Under the pieces are notes generated by a model, which was not told where the DNA came from, searched no databases, and saw only the letters and a list, made by a program, of their open reading frames with translations. Source: Silurus meridionalis (lineage: Eukaryota > Chordata > Actinopteri > Siluriformes > Siluridae). Taken from it: a stretch of DNA of 64,000 nt. Positions 46,876 to 60,900 of the stretch are shown here, piece after piece (the first letter of the stretch is position 1; each line of letters begins with the position of its first letter). A program made the position numbers and the translations under genes. The stretch covers positions 8,894,889 through 8,958,888 of the forward strand of contig NC_060896.1 in the NCBI RefSeq assembly GCF_014805685.1. The letters run 5' to 3'.

Positions 46876-47890
46876 GCATCAGAAAGTAATTCACAACACT
46901 TCACATTTTCCATGTTATGTTACAGCCTTATTCCAAAATGGATTAAATTCATTATTTTTCTCAAAATTCTACAAACAATACCACATAATTACGACGTGAA
47001 AACTTTGCAAATTTATTACAAATAAAACAACAACAACAAAAAAAAAATTCACATGTACATAAGTATTTACAGCTTTTGCTCAATACTTTGTTGAAGCACC
47101 TTCGGCACCAATTATAGCCTCAAGTCTTTTTTTGAGTATGATGCTTTTGAATAAGCTCGGCACACCGATTTTTGGGAGGTTTTCCCATTCTTCCTTGCAG
47201 AACCTCTCAAGCTCCTTCATATTGGAAAGGGAGCTCTCAGATCTCTCCAGAGATGTTAAATTGGGTTCAAGTCTGGGCTCTGGCTGGGCCACTCAAGGAC
47301 ATTCACGGAGTCGTCCTGTAGCCACTCCTTTGTTTTCTTGGCTGTGTGTTTAGCATCATTGTCATGTTGGAAGATGAACCATCGACCCAGTTTGAGGTCC
47401 CGAGAGCTCTGGAGCAGGTTTCATCAAGAATGTCTCTGTTCATTGCTTTATTTTATTTTCCTCAATCCTGATTAGTCTCCCAGTCACTGCTGCTAAAAAA
47501 CATCTCTACAGCATGATGCTGCCACCACCATACTTCAATGTAGGGATGGTATTAGTCAGGTGATGAGCAGTGCCTGGTTTCATCCAGGCATGTCGCTTGG
47601 CATTCAGGCCAAAGAGTTCAATATTTCTATTTCATAGTCTGGGAGTCCTAAAGGTGCCTTTTGCCAAATTCCAGATGGGCTGTCATGTGCCTTTTACTGA
47701 CGAGTGGCTTTTGTCTGGCAACTCTACCATACAGGCCTGATAGGTGAAGTGTGCAGAGATAGATGTTGTTCTTCAGAGAAATGCTGGAGCTCTTTTACAG
47801 TGACCATCGGGTTCTTGGCCACCTGATTTACATCAGGCCCTGACTAAGGCCCTGACTAAGGCCCTTCTCCCCGATTGCTCAATTTGGCCT
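46876..47890 (-). mobile_element. Tc1-like element, degenerate (family E)
   Basis: The left side, 'TTCACATTTTCCATGTTATG' and 'TACAGCCTTATTCCAAAATG', is the terminal region of a common teleost family. From about 47880 back to 47080 the minus strand carries transposase remnants. The clearest is 47292-47080, whose start '[11 protein letters not shown]' occupies the place of the 'SPDLNPIE' block and whose end 'LEAIIGAEGASTKY' is the usual C terminus. Many lesions are present. A short direct repeat of CCCTGACTAAGG lies at 47838-47865. Confidence 0.7.
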
Positions 47891-47924
47891 TTTGGCCACT
47901 CTAGAAAGTGTCTTGGTGGTTCCA

Positions 47925-48020
47925 AACTTCTAAACTACTATTTGCACTTTTGGTAGATGCTAAACTGCATTTTGTTGCTGTGTACCTGTACTATGCAATG
48001 ACAATAAAGTTAATCAATGT
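47925..48020 (+). repeat. LINE 3'-end-like fragment
   Basis: 'GCATTTTGTTGCTGTGTACC' followed by 'ACTATGCAATGACAATAAAG' is the 3' tail seen in the opposite sense at 21716-21840. No coding part. Confidence 0.45.
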
Positions 48021-48024
48021 TGTG

Positions 48025-48700
48025 GTATAATTAGGAAATGCTGCAACAGCAAGAACGAGGTCATACTGAAATCATCCTGCTTTCCCTGCTAGCTTCCCTT
48101 CTTTTTTTTTGTATCTTTTTTATATTATAAGTCAAAACTAAGCTCGCTATAAGCAAATATAAGATTTTATAAGCAGTCTTGGATCGCACAACCAATCACA
48201 CGAATAGACCAAACTTGTATAATTTCTATTGATTCAACGTATAAATCAGCTTTAAAAAAAAAAAAAAAAAAACTCTTTCATTATTTTTGATGGATCCAAT
48301 GCCATATTAAAGAAAATATAATAATTTTACAATTTAAAGCTGCACACAAGGCAGCACTGATTACTTGTAAATTAATTGTTATTGAGTTGTTTTAGGTTTG
48401 GATATAAACTAGACATAAAAGATATAAAAGTTAGTATACTGGAGTTTTATTTATCGTTTATGTATTTATTTTTATTTTTATAATTTTGCTGATATACTCT
48501 TTGACTAGCAATCCACAGAGGATTTGGGTAGGCATGTTGATTGCCTGAACGAAAATGTTTACAGCAACATGAACAATTTGATCCACAAGTGTATTAATTA
48601 AAAGAGAAAATGGTATAGCTGCAAAAGTATATAATTTAATCTACAGTGTATATATAATAGTATAATTAGCTAATTAAATCAAACCGAAAGTTAACGCTAC
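48025..48700. other. upstream flank of nup205
   Basis: A/T-rich; no TATA or GC-box cluster stands out. The start region has only modest CpG content. Confidence 0.4.
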
Positions 48701-48763
48701 CATATATTGTTTTACTCCGGCATTAATTCGGGCACCTCTGCATGGCGTGATCACAAATCAGAC

Positions 48764-51700
48764 ATGGCTGCTCAGATGGCGGTAAATTCAGGTAACCGGC
48801 TTTAAACCTTGTTATATTGTTGAGTTATTCCTTTTGTATTAGGGTGCAAGTGCTTAAAATAAAATTTATTTTTCTTCTTCTGTAGCGGAATGGATTTACT
48901 TAATGCTGAAGCCGTTTCATGTGTTTTGTATACCAGATGTGTATTAGCATTAGCATAAGGGAGCTACTTGCTGGCATGTTAGCAGCAGCGGCCAAATCCG
49001 AGTTACACGTGTTTCTTTAGTTTAGTTGTTTGCGTTGTGTAAATTGTTTGCGTTGGGGTAAATATTTGAGGTGTTTCTGAGAGAAGTAGGTTCATATCAC
49101 TCGGGAGTTTGTGCTCTGAAAGCGTTTCGGTGTAAAAGTGTGACAGTAATGGCGATGCTAATCTGTTTGGTAAACTTTAGTTTTGACTTGCTGCTGCTCA
49201 TGTAATGTGCGTTTTTGGGACACATTCCCAAGTAATAATGTTACAGTTTCTGTACATGTCAGTACTTTAATTCTTTATATTCTCGCATATAATTATTTTG
49301 TCCAAATATGAGTTTTTGTTCTCATATTGTATAGTGAAGGGCAACAGTGATGTGAATTTTGCTGTGAGATGCTGCAGATAACTGTCTCCCAGGATGTTCT
49401 GGAAACGTTTGTTTTTGTTTCTCGAAACTTCCCGAGAGAAATGTTTAGTAGACATTTTATATACAAAAAAAGTTCTGTTATATAAAAGTTCCCTGAACTA
49501 AATAACCCTGTGGGAACCTGGAATATTGTGGAGAATCTTCACATCATGTTCCCATAACACTCCTAATCCAGTATACTTCTGGTAACCCTCAGTGATTTGT
49601 TGACCATTGACAATGAAAGAACCCTGTGGTAACCTGGAATGTTTTGGAGAACCTTCCTATAACCATCTCATAATGTTTCCATAACCCACAATTGTTTTGT
49701 GAATGTCCCCAGAACTTGACCTTTGTTACTTGGAATGATTCAGAGAACAGCCCTGTAGCATCGCCATAATTAATAACCTTTCGGTACCCTTCAATGATGT
49801 GGTGAGGCTTCTAAAAATGAGATAACCCTGTGGTAACCTGGAATGTTATGGAAAATCTTTACATCATTGTCCCATAACACTCCCCTAACCCAATATCCTT
49901 CTGGTAACCCTCAGTGATCTGTTGACTGTTCCCAAAAATCAAAGAGCCCTGTGGTAAGCTGGAATGATTTTGGAGAACCTTCTTATACATTGCCATAATA
50001 TTCCTATCACCCAGTATACGTCTAGTAACCCACAATGATTTGGTTAATGTTCCCAGTAATAAATCTTGGTGGCCTGGAAGGATTCCGAAAACACCCCCCT
50101 ATCTTTGTCAGAATTAATAACCTTTTGGTACGATGGAATGCATTCCAGAGCATTACCATGACCCAGTATCCTTCTGGTAACCCACAGTGATTTGGTGAAC
50201 ATTCTAAAAAATGAAAGAACCCTGTGGTAACCTGAAATGTTTGAGAACCTTCCCATTATGTTCCCATAACCCAGTATCCTTCTAGTAACCCACAATGATT
50301 TGGGGAACATCTCCAGAATTGAACTTTGGTAGCCTTGAATTATTCAGAGAACATCCCTCTAACTTTTTTCAGAATGAATAACTTTTTGGTACAATGGAAT
50401 GCATTCAAGAACATTCAGATAAAATTCCCATGACCCAGTATCCTGGATTTAGTGAACGTTCCAAAAAACCCAAAAGAACCTTGTGCTCACCTTCAATGTT
50501 TTGGCGAACCTTCCCATAACGGTCCCACAAGGTCCATATACAAATCCATATACAAACATTTACTATGCAAACCTTGTTGTAGATCACATTTGTTACATTT
50601 GAATCTTAAAACACGATCGACACATTTGCAACCCTGCATGTGTTAAATAAAATCTACCAATCAACAAAAAATTTGTAAACAATAAAAAAAACAAACAAAA
50701 AAATAAAATGGAAGCATCCAGTTTTTGCTAAATGTGTTATCTAATGTCTTGGACCAACTAAATTAATGAAGCCCCTTTAAAACGTAATCTGAAAATGATT
50801 TGTTTGGGATGATGCTGCATCTGAACACAGGGACGAATAGCCTTAGAGCATCACACAGTTATAGATGTGTGCTTGTCTCTTGATGTTTGTGTTTTCCAAA
50901 GGTGATACTGCTGTTTTATTAAATGTACAATATATTTTCAGGAGCCAGTCTGTGGGGGCCTCTGAAAGAGTTATGGGAAATTGTTGAGGGGGCGGTGTGG
51001 AGGAAACAGCCTGAAAGCGTTCATCATCTGGACATGCAGTTAAAAAAGAACAAGCCCCTTTTTCTGTCTCTGTTCAAAAACCCGGTGAGTAGTACAGAGC
51101 AAATTCTTGACCATTTCAATGATTCGAGTGTTTTCTGGTTGAATTGTGAGTCATGTTTATTTGTATATACAGTACAGGTAAAAAAAAAAAAAATAGAAAT
51201 AGAATCACAAAGAGGGAGAACAGAGTAGCTTTGACTGTTTATAGCTGATGTAAACGTGTGATAGCAGGATGCCTTGTGGTCATTCTACAACAGTAAACAT
51301 AACTTCAATTAGTTCATCAGTTTTGGATCTTTAATTAGTATTATTATAAAAATTCCATTTATCTTTCCTCTATTAGAGTGTAAAGTTGGTGTAGACGTAA
51401 AGTTTAGAAATGTTAATTGTTTTCATGAAGGGAAAGTTTGTTTCACTTTTGTGTGTGTTTTTCTAAAAAGCCAAAGAGTGCAGAGCAGAGAGAGAAGGTG
51501 AGGAAAGCCAGCACAGAGGGGATTTCTATTCAAGGCCAACAAGGTGCACGACTTCTACCTGAGCAACTCCTCACAGAGGCCTTCATCCTGAGTGACCTGT
51601 TTGACCTGGGAGAGCTTGCTGCTCTAGAGCTGCTGCTTGCTGGTAAACACAAACTCACAAGCAATTAAAGCTCCAAACAAACATACACAACTGTACGCAG

Positions 51701-54700
51701 CTTCTACTTAACATTGTTTACAGAAAATCTAAGCAGCAGTGCAGAATAAAAAGGTTTGTTTAATGCATGAGTGACAGTTTGTGTGAACAGAAGTTTGAGC
51801 ATCACCTCTATTTTTAAAGGAGAGCACCAGCAGCCTCATTTTCCGGGCCTGACGAGGGGTCTGGTAGCTGTTCTGCTCTACTGGGATGGCAAACGCTGCA
51901 TGGCTAACTCTCTGCGCTCGCTCATCCAGTCACGTCATGGCAAGACTTTCACTCTTGATCTTAGGTACAGTGTGTTTTAACCTGGTGGTGTTCTTTGGTC
52001 TTTGTATGGTTTTCGATATTTAAACTGTATATCTCTGGTCTTTCTCATTCTGTTTCATAGTACGGATTTGGTTAATCTCACTACACGCTTCACTGATGAG
52101 CTGATGAGCCAGGGTTTGTCCAAGCAAATTCTGAACCTTGTGTCGGAAATCAGTGTGACACGTGAGTTTGAGAAGCTGCAGAAGGAGCGAGGCCTTGGCA
52201 ACGAGAAACACAGGAAAGAGGTGATAATATTCTTCCTCACAATTTTCTTTTATTTTTTATTTTTTCTCATTTTGATTACTTAATACTTTTTGAATGATTG
52301 TGTCCTATTTTGATGAATATGTTGATAGTTTGAGTGTAACCATTGCATCTGTATTCTCTGCAGGTGTCCGATCTCATCAAAGAGTGTCGGCAGTCCCTGG
52401 CTGAGTGTCTCTTTGCATGGACATGTCAGTCACCCCTTAGCAAAGATGATACACTCGCTTTAATTGGGTATCTTGAGACAGTTACTACAGAAGCTGATGG
52501 CTCGTTGGATAGTGTAAACCTTTCGTTGGTCATGGCATTGCTTTACTGCTTTGATGTCAGTTTTCTGGAGCAAGTCACTGAAGACCGAGATGGTAAATGT
52601 GCATTACATGTCTTTTACAAGCAAAACTTTCACTTGGCTACAGACATTGTGTCTGACAGTGTGTGAAATTTGCATGCGATTGGCAAAAAGTGTAAAAGCC
52701 CCATATTAAATCTGTGTATTAGACCTGCTCCAGGCCCTACCCCTTGTGACCGATAAACAGTATATCCTTGGGGTAAACACTCGGGTGATGGAGAATGGGG
52801 TGTGGAAGCTGCCAGGGTTGCAGGCGCTGGTGAGGCTGGCGTGGGCACTCTCACTCCGAGCACTGTCACAGCTTCCTCAGGGTGCAGGTATGTGAATACA
52901 GTTCTCAGAAATTTGCATCACACAAACAACAGTAGATGTTTTATCTGATGTCATAATTGGAGATTTTTTTTGTCAGCTCTATATGCATAACTGATTAGGA
53001 AGCATATATATTTGCCCATATACTTGCCTATAAACTGATTTACAGAAATGTGGCTTAATATAATATTACTTTAAGGTACATGTGCACTCATATTTGCACA
53101 TTCGCATCTGCTATAAAGATACCATATAATGGTAAATTCTCAAGGTTTTTATTGCAGGCAAGTAGACAAAATATGACGTCATAAACATAAAAAAAAAACG
53201 CTCCTGTAACTTTAAACTTTAGTTTAAAATAATTTTTTGTGTTTAATATAAATACATTTACGTACTCATTTTCATTTCAAATGTAAAAAAATGAAAGCTT
53301 TATCACATTTCAAATTGAGAGCCTGCTACTCTTCTACACTCAGCACTTGTAGAATTCACTGAGGCAGACGAAGCACTGGCTGATGAGGCAATTTTGGGAG
53401 GAGTCTTCCTCTTCCTGACCGAGGGCATCCTGGCAAGTGAGGGCTTCTGCCAGGAGGAGTTCTACACTCGCCGACTTCACGCCCTTATCACCGACGTCCT
53501 AACCCTAATGCCAATGAAGGTATGCACAAGAAGCTAAGCTTTTTACTTTTAGTGTGTGTGTGAATTTTCCTCTCATAAAACATGTATTGAGAGACGTGTT
53601 AAACGCGTGTGTTCAGGTGAAGCAGTTGCGTAACCTTGCTGATGAAGATGCTCGAATGATTCACATGGCAATGCAGATGGGCAGCGAGCCTCCATCTTCT
53701 CTGCGGAAAGATCTGGAGCACCTCATGATACTGGTATGATGTTTTATGTCTGTATTATGTGCAGTGATTGTTCAATACTGTGTTGCGTTGCCTAAATGTG
53801 TGTTTGTGTATTTGCTAGATTGGTGAGTTTTACAGTAAGGACTCGTTTGGGCTGGAGCTGAGTGTGGAGTTCTGGTGTCCATCAGAATCCTTGCAGCACA
53901 CATCACTTACAGGATCATTCCTAGGCATGGCCTTACAGAGGCCTCCTCACAAACAGGTGTGTGTGTGTGTGTATCAAGCAGTCTTTGTATGCAGTTGTTG
54001 TTAACTGATGGTGAGCGATGTAGCTAACAGTGGTGTGTTGTATAGGTGGTTCTCTCCAAGTTTGTGCGTCAGATGGGGGACCTGCTGCCTCCTACATTGT
54101 ATATCCCGTACTTGCGTATGCTGAAGGGGCTTGCCAATGGGCCACAGTGTTCTCACTACTGCTTCAGTCTACTGAAGTCCAACGGTGCTCCACACGGTAA
54201 ACATTACTGCAGATCCATGATGTGCATGAAAACATTGCTGGTACTCAAAATATACAGCTTGTTCTTTGGGCCATATTTCATTTGAAATTGTTAATCTCGC
54301 CAAGCTTCAATAACAACCCAAATTGTTTTATTTTCCTGAGCACTATATTTTTCTGTTAAACTTGTCATATAACCAAGTCACTCTGTTCTGAAAATGTGGA
54401 AAACCTCAGTTTATTACATTTTCCAAGAATGCTAATTAGTCTCCTTACAGATAACTTCAGATCACTGGAGCATATAAAAAAATTAAATTGTACCTCATCC
54501 TTGCTAATTTATTTATAATTGAGAAAATCCAATTTCAATTTCAGTTATTTATCCCTCAGTTGATGTAATTTTAGCTGCTTGCTTAACTAGTGCAGGCTAA
54601 TGAGAAAAAAGTGTCCTCTTGTTTGGATCTGTGTATGTATAAATAGTGAAAGTGTGCGTTTTTCAGGAGAGAAATTGCAGGGTGGTGTATCAGGATGCCC

Positions 54701-54875
54701 ATTGTCATGGGAGCACTTGTTCCATTCCCTGATGCTGTATCATGAGAACCTGAGGCGGGATATTCCCAGTGCAGACTTCACCCAGTATCGGCATCCACCA
54801 ATCAGAGGCATCACACAGAGAGAGCTGGAGGGCCTGACTGCTTTCCTTCAACTGCTCACCACTATCATCACCTGG
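48764..54875 (+). other. nup205: nup205 coding exons 1-12
   Basis: Coding exon boundaries: 48764-48791, 50942-51084, 51471-51642, 51820-51964, 52061-52220, 52364-52592, 52723-52887, 53344-53519, 53617-53733, 53819-53956, 54046-54196 and 54667-54875. They encode residues 1-611. Landmarks are 'ASTEGISIQGQQGARLLPEQ' (exon 3), 'HRKE|VSDLIKECRQSLAECL' across exons 5-6, 'DEDARMIHMAMQMGSEPPSS' (exon 9) and 'VVLSKFVRQMGDLLPP' (exon 11). A (CA)n array begins 4 bases after the exon-12 donor. Confidence 0.95.
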
Positions 54876-54878
54876 GTA

Positions 54879-54935
<57 letters not shown>

Positions 54936-57900
54936 GACTAGTATATAGTAAGTACTTTCCACTGACCTATTTTTACTGTATCTAATTATTGCCATAATTT
55001 AAGTTATTAAATATAAGTTTAATATACTAGTGCAGCAATCCTCTGAAGTTATTTTTGCATATATTTGAAATGCATGAAAGTAAAAGCCACATGTCTGTGA
55101 TCAAACAGTCTAATTAACAGTCTTGTGTGTGTGTGTGTGTCAGTGTGAGAACGCACGTCTAGCTCTGTGTGAGCACCCTCAGTGGACTCCTGTGGTGGTT
55201 ATGTTGGGTTTAATTCAGTGCAGCGTGCAGCCGTCACTGAAAGCAGAGCTCCTGAACGCCCTCGCTGCATTCAGCAAGTCCCCTGAGATTGCTGCCTCCC
55301 TCTGGCAGTCGCTGGAGTACGCACAGGTGAGTGTGCCTGTGAGCATGTACACGCCGTATGTTCTGGGCCACTTTGCTAGTAATATACAAAGAACCGTGGT
55401 TGATGAATTTGTCTAGTATGGCCATGAACCTGGTGACTAATAATACATCAAAATGTCTTATTTTTGTCAGATACTGCAGACAGTAAAAGCCCCTGGACAA
55501 AAACAAGCTGCAGGCATAGAGGTGAGCCGGCACTGAGATTATATTGTGTGCACTATCTAAGCAGACTACTTCCTTTCTCTGTTTACTTCGGTGTTAATAT
55601 TGAATTAGTAGCTGTTTGTCATATTCCATACCTGAATGATGTCATCACGTGGCCGACAGTTGCTCGATGTGCGGTGTATATTTGTGTGCAATCAATTATA
55701 GCAGCAAGGTTGAATCGTTCAAAAGTGTGGGCTCACTTTCTAGAACGAAGCGATACCAGTGTCAGATGCAATATATGCGGTAGTTTAATAGGGAACAAAG
55801 GAGGAAACACTACTTGTATTATAGTAAAATAAAGAAACATTTACAAACAAAATGTGCCATATTGCTTGTGGAAGATGGCACATTTTGTTTGTAAATGTTT
55901 CATTATTTCAGCCTCAAGTGAATGCAACATTAATTATAAAATAAATCTTTAGTTAGTACTAGTAGTCATTGGGGACACCACAGATATGCTGTGCTATGAT
56001 ATGCTGAGGAAATCTCTCTCTCTCTCTTTTTCTTTGAGGGAGGCTTTTCATTTAAAAAATTTCTGTAACTGCAGTATAAGAAAAAAAACTTGAAATTTTC
56101 TACATATTTTTCACATCATGTATATTTGCACCAAATTATACCGGTATAGTTAAAATGTAAATAATACCGATCCCTTGTTCTAATACCAAGAATATCAGTT
56201 ATAATAAAATGGCACAAATTATATTGCCATGGGTTTAATGTAACAACATTAACTTTGTCATTTAAATATATATTTTTATTTTGACATCTACATAATAATG
56301 AACTTATCCTGAATTAGAGATTTGAATGACATTAGTTGTGTGTCCTTGTTTGCAGGTGGAGCTGAACGAGATCGAGTCGAGTTGTGAGGAGTACCCTCTG
56401 ACACGTGCTTTCTGTCACTTGATCAGCACTCTGGTGGAGAGCGCGCTTCCTGTTAACCTCGGGGCGGGGCTGCGTGCCCCAGGATTCCAGCCCTACCTCA
56501 CTTTCCTGAGAGACTCAGTTTTTCTTCCCTTTCCAACACGAGCTTACCGCCGTCCAGCTGAGAAGGTACCGTGCGCTGGGCATGACCTTCACACCACACC
56601 ATCTTGTTTTACTTTACCTTTTATAAGTGCAATTCTTTTTCCCATGTGTCTCCAGTGGGAGGTGGCAGAGGCAGTTTTGGAGGTGTTTCACAAACTTCTG
56701 CAGGACTACGAGCCTCAGCCTTCTGACTTCCTGCAGGAGACATTAGAGCTGCAGGGTGAGCAGGTTCCGGCCCATAAGCCCCCAGGACACGATCTCATGT
56801 TTCATCTGCTGAATGACTCTCCCACCCTATCCCTTTGTCTGAGCCTCCTGGAAGAGGGAGTTCGTCAGCTTGACACCTATACTCCCTTTCCTGGTCAGTT
56901 TATAACCGATGATAAGAGAACAACCTCTAGTCATTTATTGATAAATAGTTAGTAATTGATAAAAAGTTTTTATAAATGTTGAGCCGAATGTATGGGAAAA
57001 TGTGTTGTTCATGATGATGTTGGTGATGGTGTAGGTAAGAAGCAGTTGGAGTCAGCAGTGATGCACTGCTTGAGTTTGTTGGATCTGGCCCTGCAGAAGG
57101 AGGTGCTGTTCATGGACCTGCTTAGAGAAAGCCAGGCCTCAATGCTGGCCTCTCCACTAGAGCAATTATTGCAGGGTGTCAGTGCACAAAGCAGACGTGC
57201 CGACCACATCATTAACATCGCCAGGTGTGTATTTTTTCCCTCTTACACGCGCGTACATAATGTCAAGTAACACTGTTATTAGAGGTCAACAGAAATGGGT
57301 TTTTCTCTGGCCAAAGCCTATATTTAGAAATCAGGGTAGCTGATGAGTTTGTGATTCCGGCTCTGGTCTTAGCAACTTAGCAGATATAATTGAAAAAGGC
57401 TACGTGATCGCGGATGGTGTAAACGCCATTTGCCACATATATTCACTGTTGAATCTTTTCCGCTGGTATTGGGGCGTTATGTTCTCCCACGCTTCCGTAG
57501 AACGTTCGTTTGGTTTGGTGTGTCAGATGCACCTGCCTAATACTAGACCTAATTTGCAGCACAATCAGCAGATGCCAATTAATTAAAATATTTCAATAAG
57601 CAGGTCAGAACATACAGGGCCACATATATATACAAATATATACAGATTATGGTGCAAGCATTTCATCTTGAAATTCAAAATTTCAACTAGTATCTAATTC
57701 TATGAATATTTACGATATAAATTGCTTACATAATTTGAATCTGGTTCTTACTTCATCTACAGGTATCTGTACCACAGCAGTTCCAACCCTGATGCTGCAT
57801 TTCTGAGTGCTAAAATTCTGAGACATATTGCACGCTACCCCAACATCCAGTCCAGACTAGTCGGAGATTTTACTCACGACCAGGTAAGAGACCTGCTTTT

Positions 57901-60900
57901 TTACTCATGGCTCTGTATTTGTATATATTTCTATTGAATAGCAACATGTGGTTCAGTAGATTAGAAAGTGGAGTCACTGATGGGAAATACATATCAGTGT
58001 TGTGCTGCAAAATGTTTTTTTTTCTTTTTATATGTTTTATTTATTTGTTTATTTTTTTGGTGTGCTGTAAAAAGGCAATAAGTGAGAAGCTGATGGCTGG
58101 ATTTGTGGAGTGCCTGGACAATGATGAGGCTCAGGAAGGACTGGAAAAGACAGATGGTGAGTCAAACTTTAGATTTTTTGAGATTTTCTGTATGTAATGT
58201 GTGGGGAGCTCACTGACTCTTTCTTTGCACTGCTTTTTTCTGCCACAGTCCTGCTTTTGTGTTTTCAGTGTTTAATATATACACTTTACTTTTTACTTTT
58301 TCAGTCCCGCATTTGCATAACACTTTCCAGTGTTATGCAGTGTTATGTTATTCCAATCATATACACACACTCCGCTCGGCATCGCAGTGTCTGTCTTGGC
58401 TCTATTCTCTCTCCTTTTTATTACTTTTCCTCACTCAATGCAATAGAGATCATTTATCAGTTAAATCACATACAGGTGTGTGTGGTCCTTACCATTCACT
58501 TTCTCCAGCTCAGCCCTCGGTTTAAACTGAGCCACACGCCCACTGCCACATTTACCACGTTAGTAATTATGAATCACTGCTCTTGACTGTGTTTATCCAA
58601 GTCTGAGGGAATCCTGCTCTGCTTGATCTGTTTGTGTAAAACAGAGTCGGACCCTGAGAAGCGTGTTGCCAGAATCCGCCATGAGACACAGATCCACATC
58701 CTTAACTTACTCATCACTTCTCTGGAGCTGAACAGTCCAAACTTGGGCCTCTATTTGTTAGGCTACGAGGTCAAGAAACCTGTCTTGTCAACTAATTTAC
58801 AGGACCCAGGTCAGTTTATTTATTTTACAAGACCATTGTTTGTTTTAGATGTTGTCTTGCATGTGTTAATATTTATGATGAATAGAAGGTCTGACTTTTT
58901 TTTAATGGTTAACTTAAGGGGTTCTTGGTTGTCCGCGGAGTTGTCTGCATGCAATACTAAGTTTGTTGCAGCGAGGCAGTGAGCGACGTTCTGGACCTGT
59001 ACTTACTCAGCAAGCTCCACACTTAGCTGAACTCTGTTATCAGGTGCCAACTTTTATAATAATTACTTTTTTGTTTGTTTTGTTATAACCATTTTTGTAC
59101 TCATTGTTTTACAACAACATATATATCATTAATAAAGGTTGTGTGCATTAAAAACAGTTTTGTTAATTGTCTATTTTGCTTATTCTACCAAATTAAACAT
59201 ATTCTCCGTGACCCTAGGTCATCTACCAGCTGTGTGCATGCTCCGACACCTCTGGGCCAACTATGCGCTACCTGAGGACCAGTCAAGACTTCCTGTTCTC
59301 TCACCTGAAGCACGTACCCTTTGCCATAGCCGGTTGGTTCCTCCATTCACTAGTAACTGTCATTTCTTTCTTCATCAAGTGGTTCCTTTGTTCAACCTTT
59401 CTCCTAATACTGCAGGGAATGAGATTGCTGGACTTAACCAGATGTCCTGGCTTATGAAGACTTCAGCTATAGAGCTCCGAGTGACCTCACTGAACCGCCA
59501 GCGCTCCCACACTCAAAGGCTGCTGAATCTTCTTTTAGATGACCAGCCACACATGCAGCATTCAGGTATTAAACAAGATGGATCGCTCCAAAACAGCTTT
59601 CATACAGCTGAACCCGATTCAGTTTTGAATACAGTAGCATTGATGCTTTTTCAACACTACTAAGTGCCAGAGGATTATGGATACTTGAAGGGAAAAACCT
59701 GTGAGCTTATTACAATTGGATAAGTGAGACCGATGGGCTGAAGCAGAAAGGATTTTGGTACGCTATATTATTTCTAACCATGTTAATAAAGTCCAGCAGC
59801 AGAAAGATTTATGCCCATGGCAAATGCATATTCATTATGCACTGATCAGGCATAACATAATGACCAGTGAAGTGAATAACATTAATGGGTGGGATTTACT
59901 AGGCAGCAAGTGAATATTTTGTCCTCAAAGTTAATGTTAGAAGCAGGAAAAATAGGCAAGCATAATGATTTGAGTGACTCTCTAAACACTTTGGAAATGC
60001 AAAAGTGGAGAAATCCATTTTACTGTATTGTAATCTACAAATGAATAGTATTTAACAAATTAGTTTTTTTTCCAAACTAACCTGTCAACTCTTGGTTATA
60101 GATGTTGCTTTAAAGTTTCCTGATGTTTTGTTCTTTTGCTAATTTACAGATGGAGAGATTGGTATGGAGGATGAGAGCAGATCTGTTAGTGGCTTCCTGC
60201 ATTTTGACACCGTCTCTAAAGGTGGGTTAAATCCTCAGCCTACAAAAACAGGCTTTTCTCAATTTAAGTGTCAAAGTGAAAAATAAACTTTTTTTTTTTG
60301 TATTTTAGTGCGTCGGAAGCTGCTGAGTGTTTTGGACGCTATAAACTTTAGTCAGGAGGTGCCTGAGCAGCTGCAGCTGGACTTTTTTGAGCGCGCTCAG
60401 ATAGAGCAGGTCATCTCCAACTGTGAACATGTCAACGAGCAAGGACACACCGTCTGCAACGTTAAGGTTTGCGTTACTACAATGCAGTGTTCAGTCCGGG
60501 TGCTGTACCCATGTCCTTACACTAGAAACTGCTTGAACATGTATAATTTCTTTTGCTTTACTTTGTGTCAGTTGCTGCACAGGGTCTTGATTGCAGAAAT
60601 CAACGCTCTGCAGGGGATGGCTGCTATCGGACAACGGCCTCTACTGATAGAGGTCAGTGTTTTCCTATGTGATTTGTGCTGTAAATTTCTCCACCAATAA
60701 AACCCAGTCTTTAGATATAATTCAATAAGAAATGTTATAGTGCTTTTAACAATAGGCATTTACCCAAAGCATAATTGCAGAGATGAAGAAATTAAATTTG
60801 AATTTATTTCTTTTTGCCCACAAGTTTATTCCCTTTAAGTTGATCTTTAATGACCAAGCCATTGGTGACAGTTGCAAAGAAAAAAAACTCCCTGAGAATG

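Larger units (their letters stand above)
55144..59565 (+). other. nup205: nup205 coding exons 13-23
   Basis: Boundaries: 55144-55326, 55471-55521, 56356-56565, 56656-56893, 57035-57224, 57763-57883, 58075-58156, 58645-58809, 58919-59043, 59218-59332 and 59416-59565. The smallest is exon 14 (51 nt, 'ILQTVKAPGQKQAAGIE'). Introns 15, 20 and 22 are only 83-109 nt, so frames run partly through them. The exon-16 and exon-22 donors (GTCAGT, GTTGGT) are less standard, but frame and family sequence support them. Confidence 0.93.

Noticed and set aside
49490..50530. Possible CRISPR-like or satellite-encoded gene in nup205 intron 1
   Set aside because: Repeat units are diverged, spacing is irregular, there are no constant repeats with unique spacers, and the host is an animal. 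The minus-strand frame is a repeat by-product.
55464..55832. 122-codon frame starting inside nup205 exon 14
   Set aside because: Out of the nup205 frame. Only the 3' part has meaning, as a BED-finger remnant of a transposon.
58623..58982. Nup205 frame apparently continuing through intron 20
   Set aside because: The intron is short and its interior happens to be open. Family sequence requires splicing 58809 to 58919.
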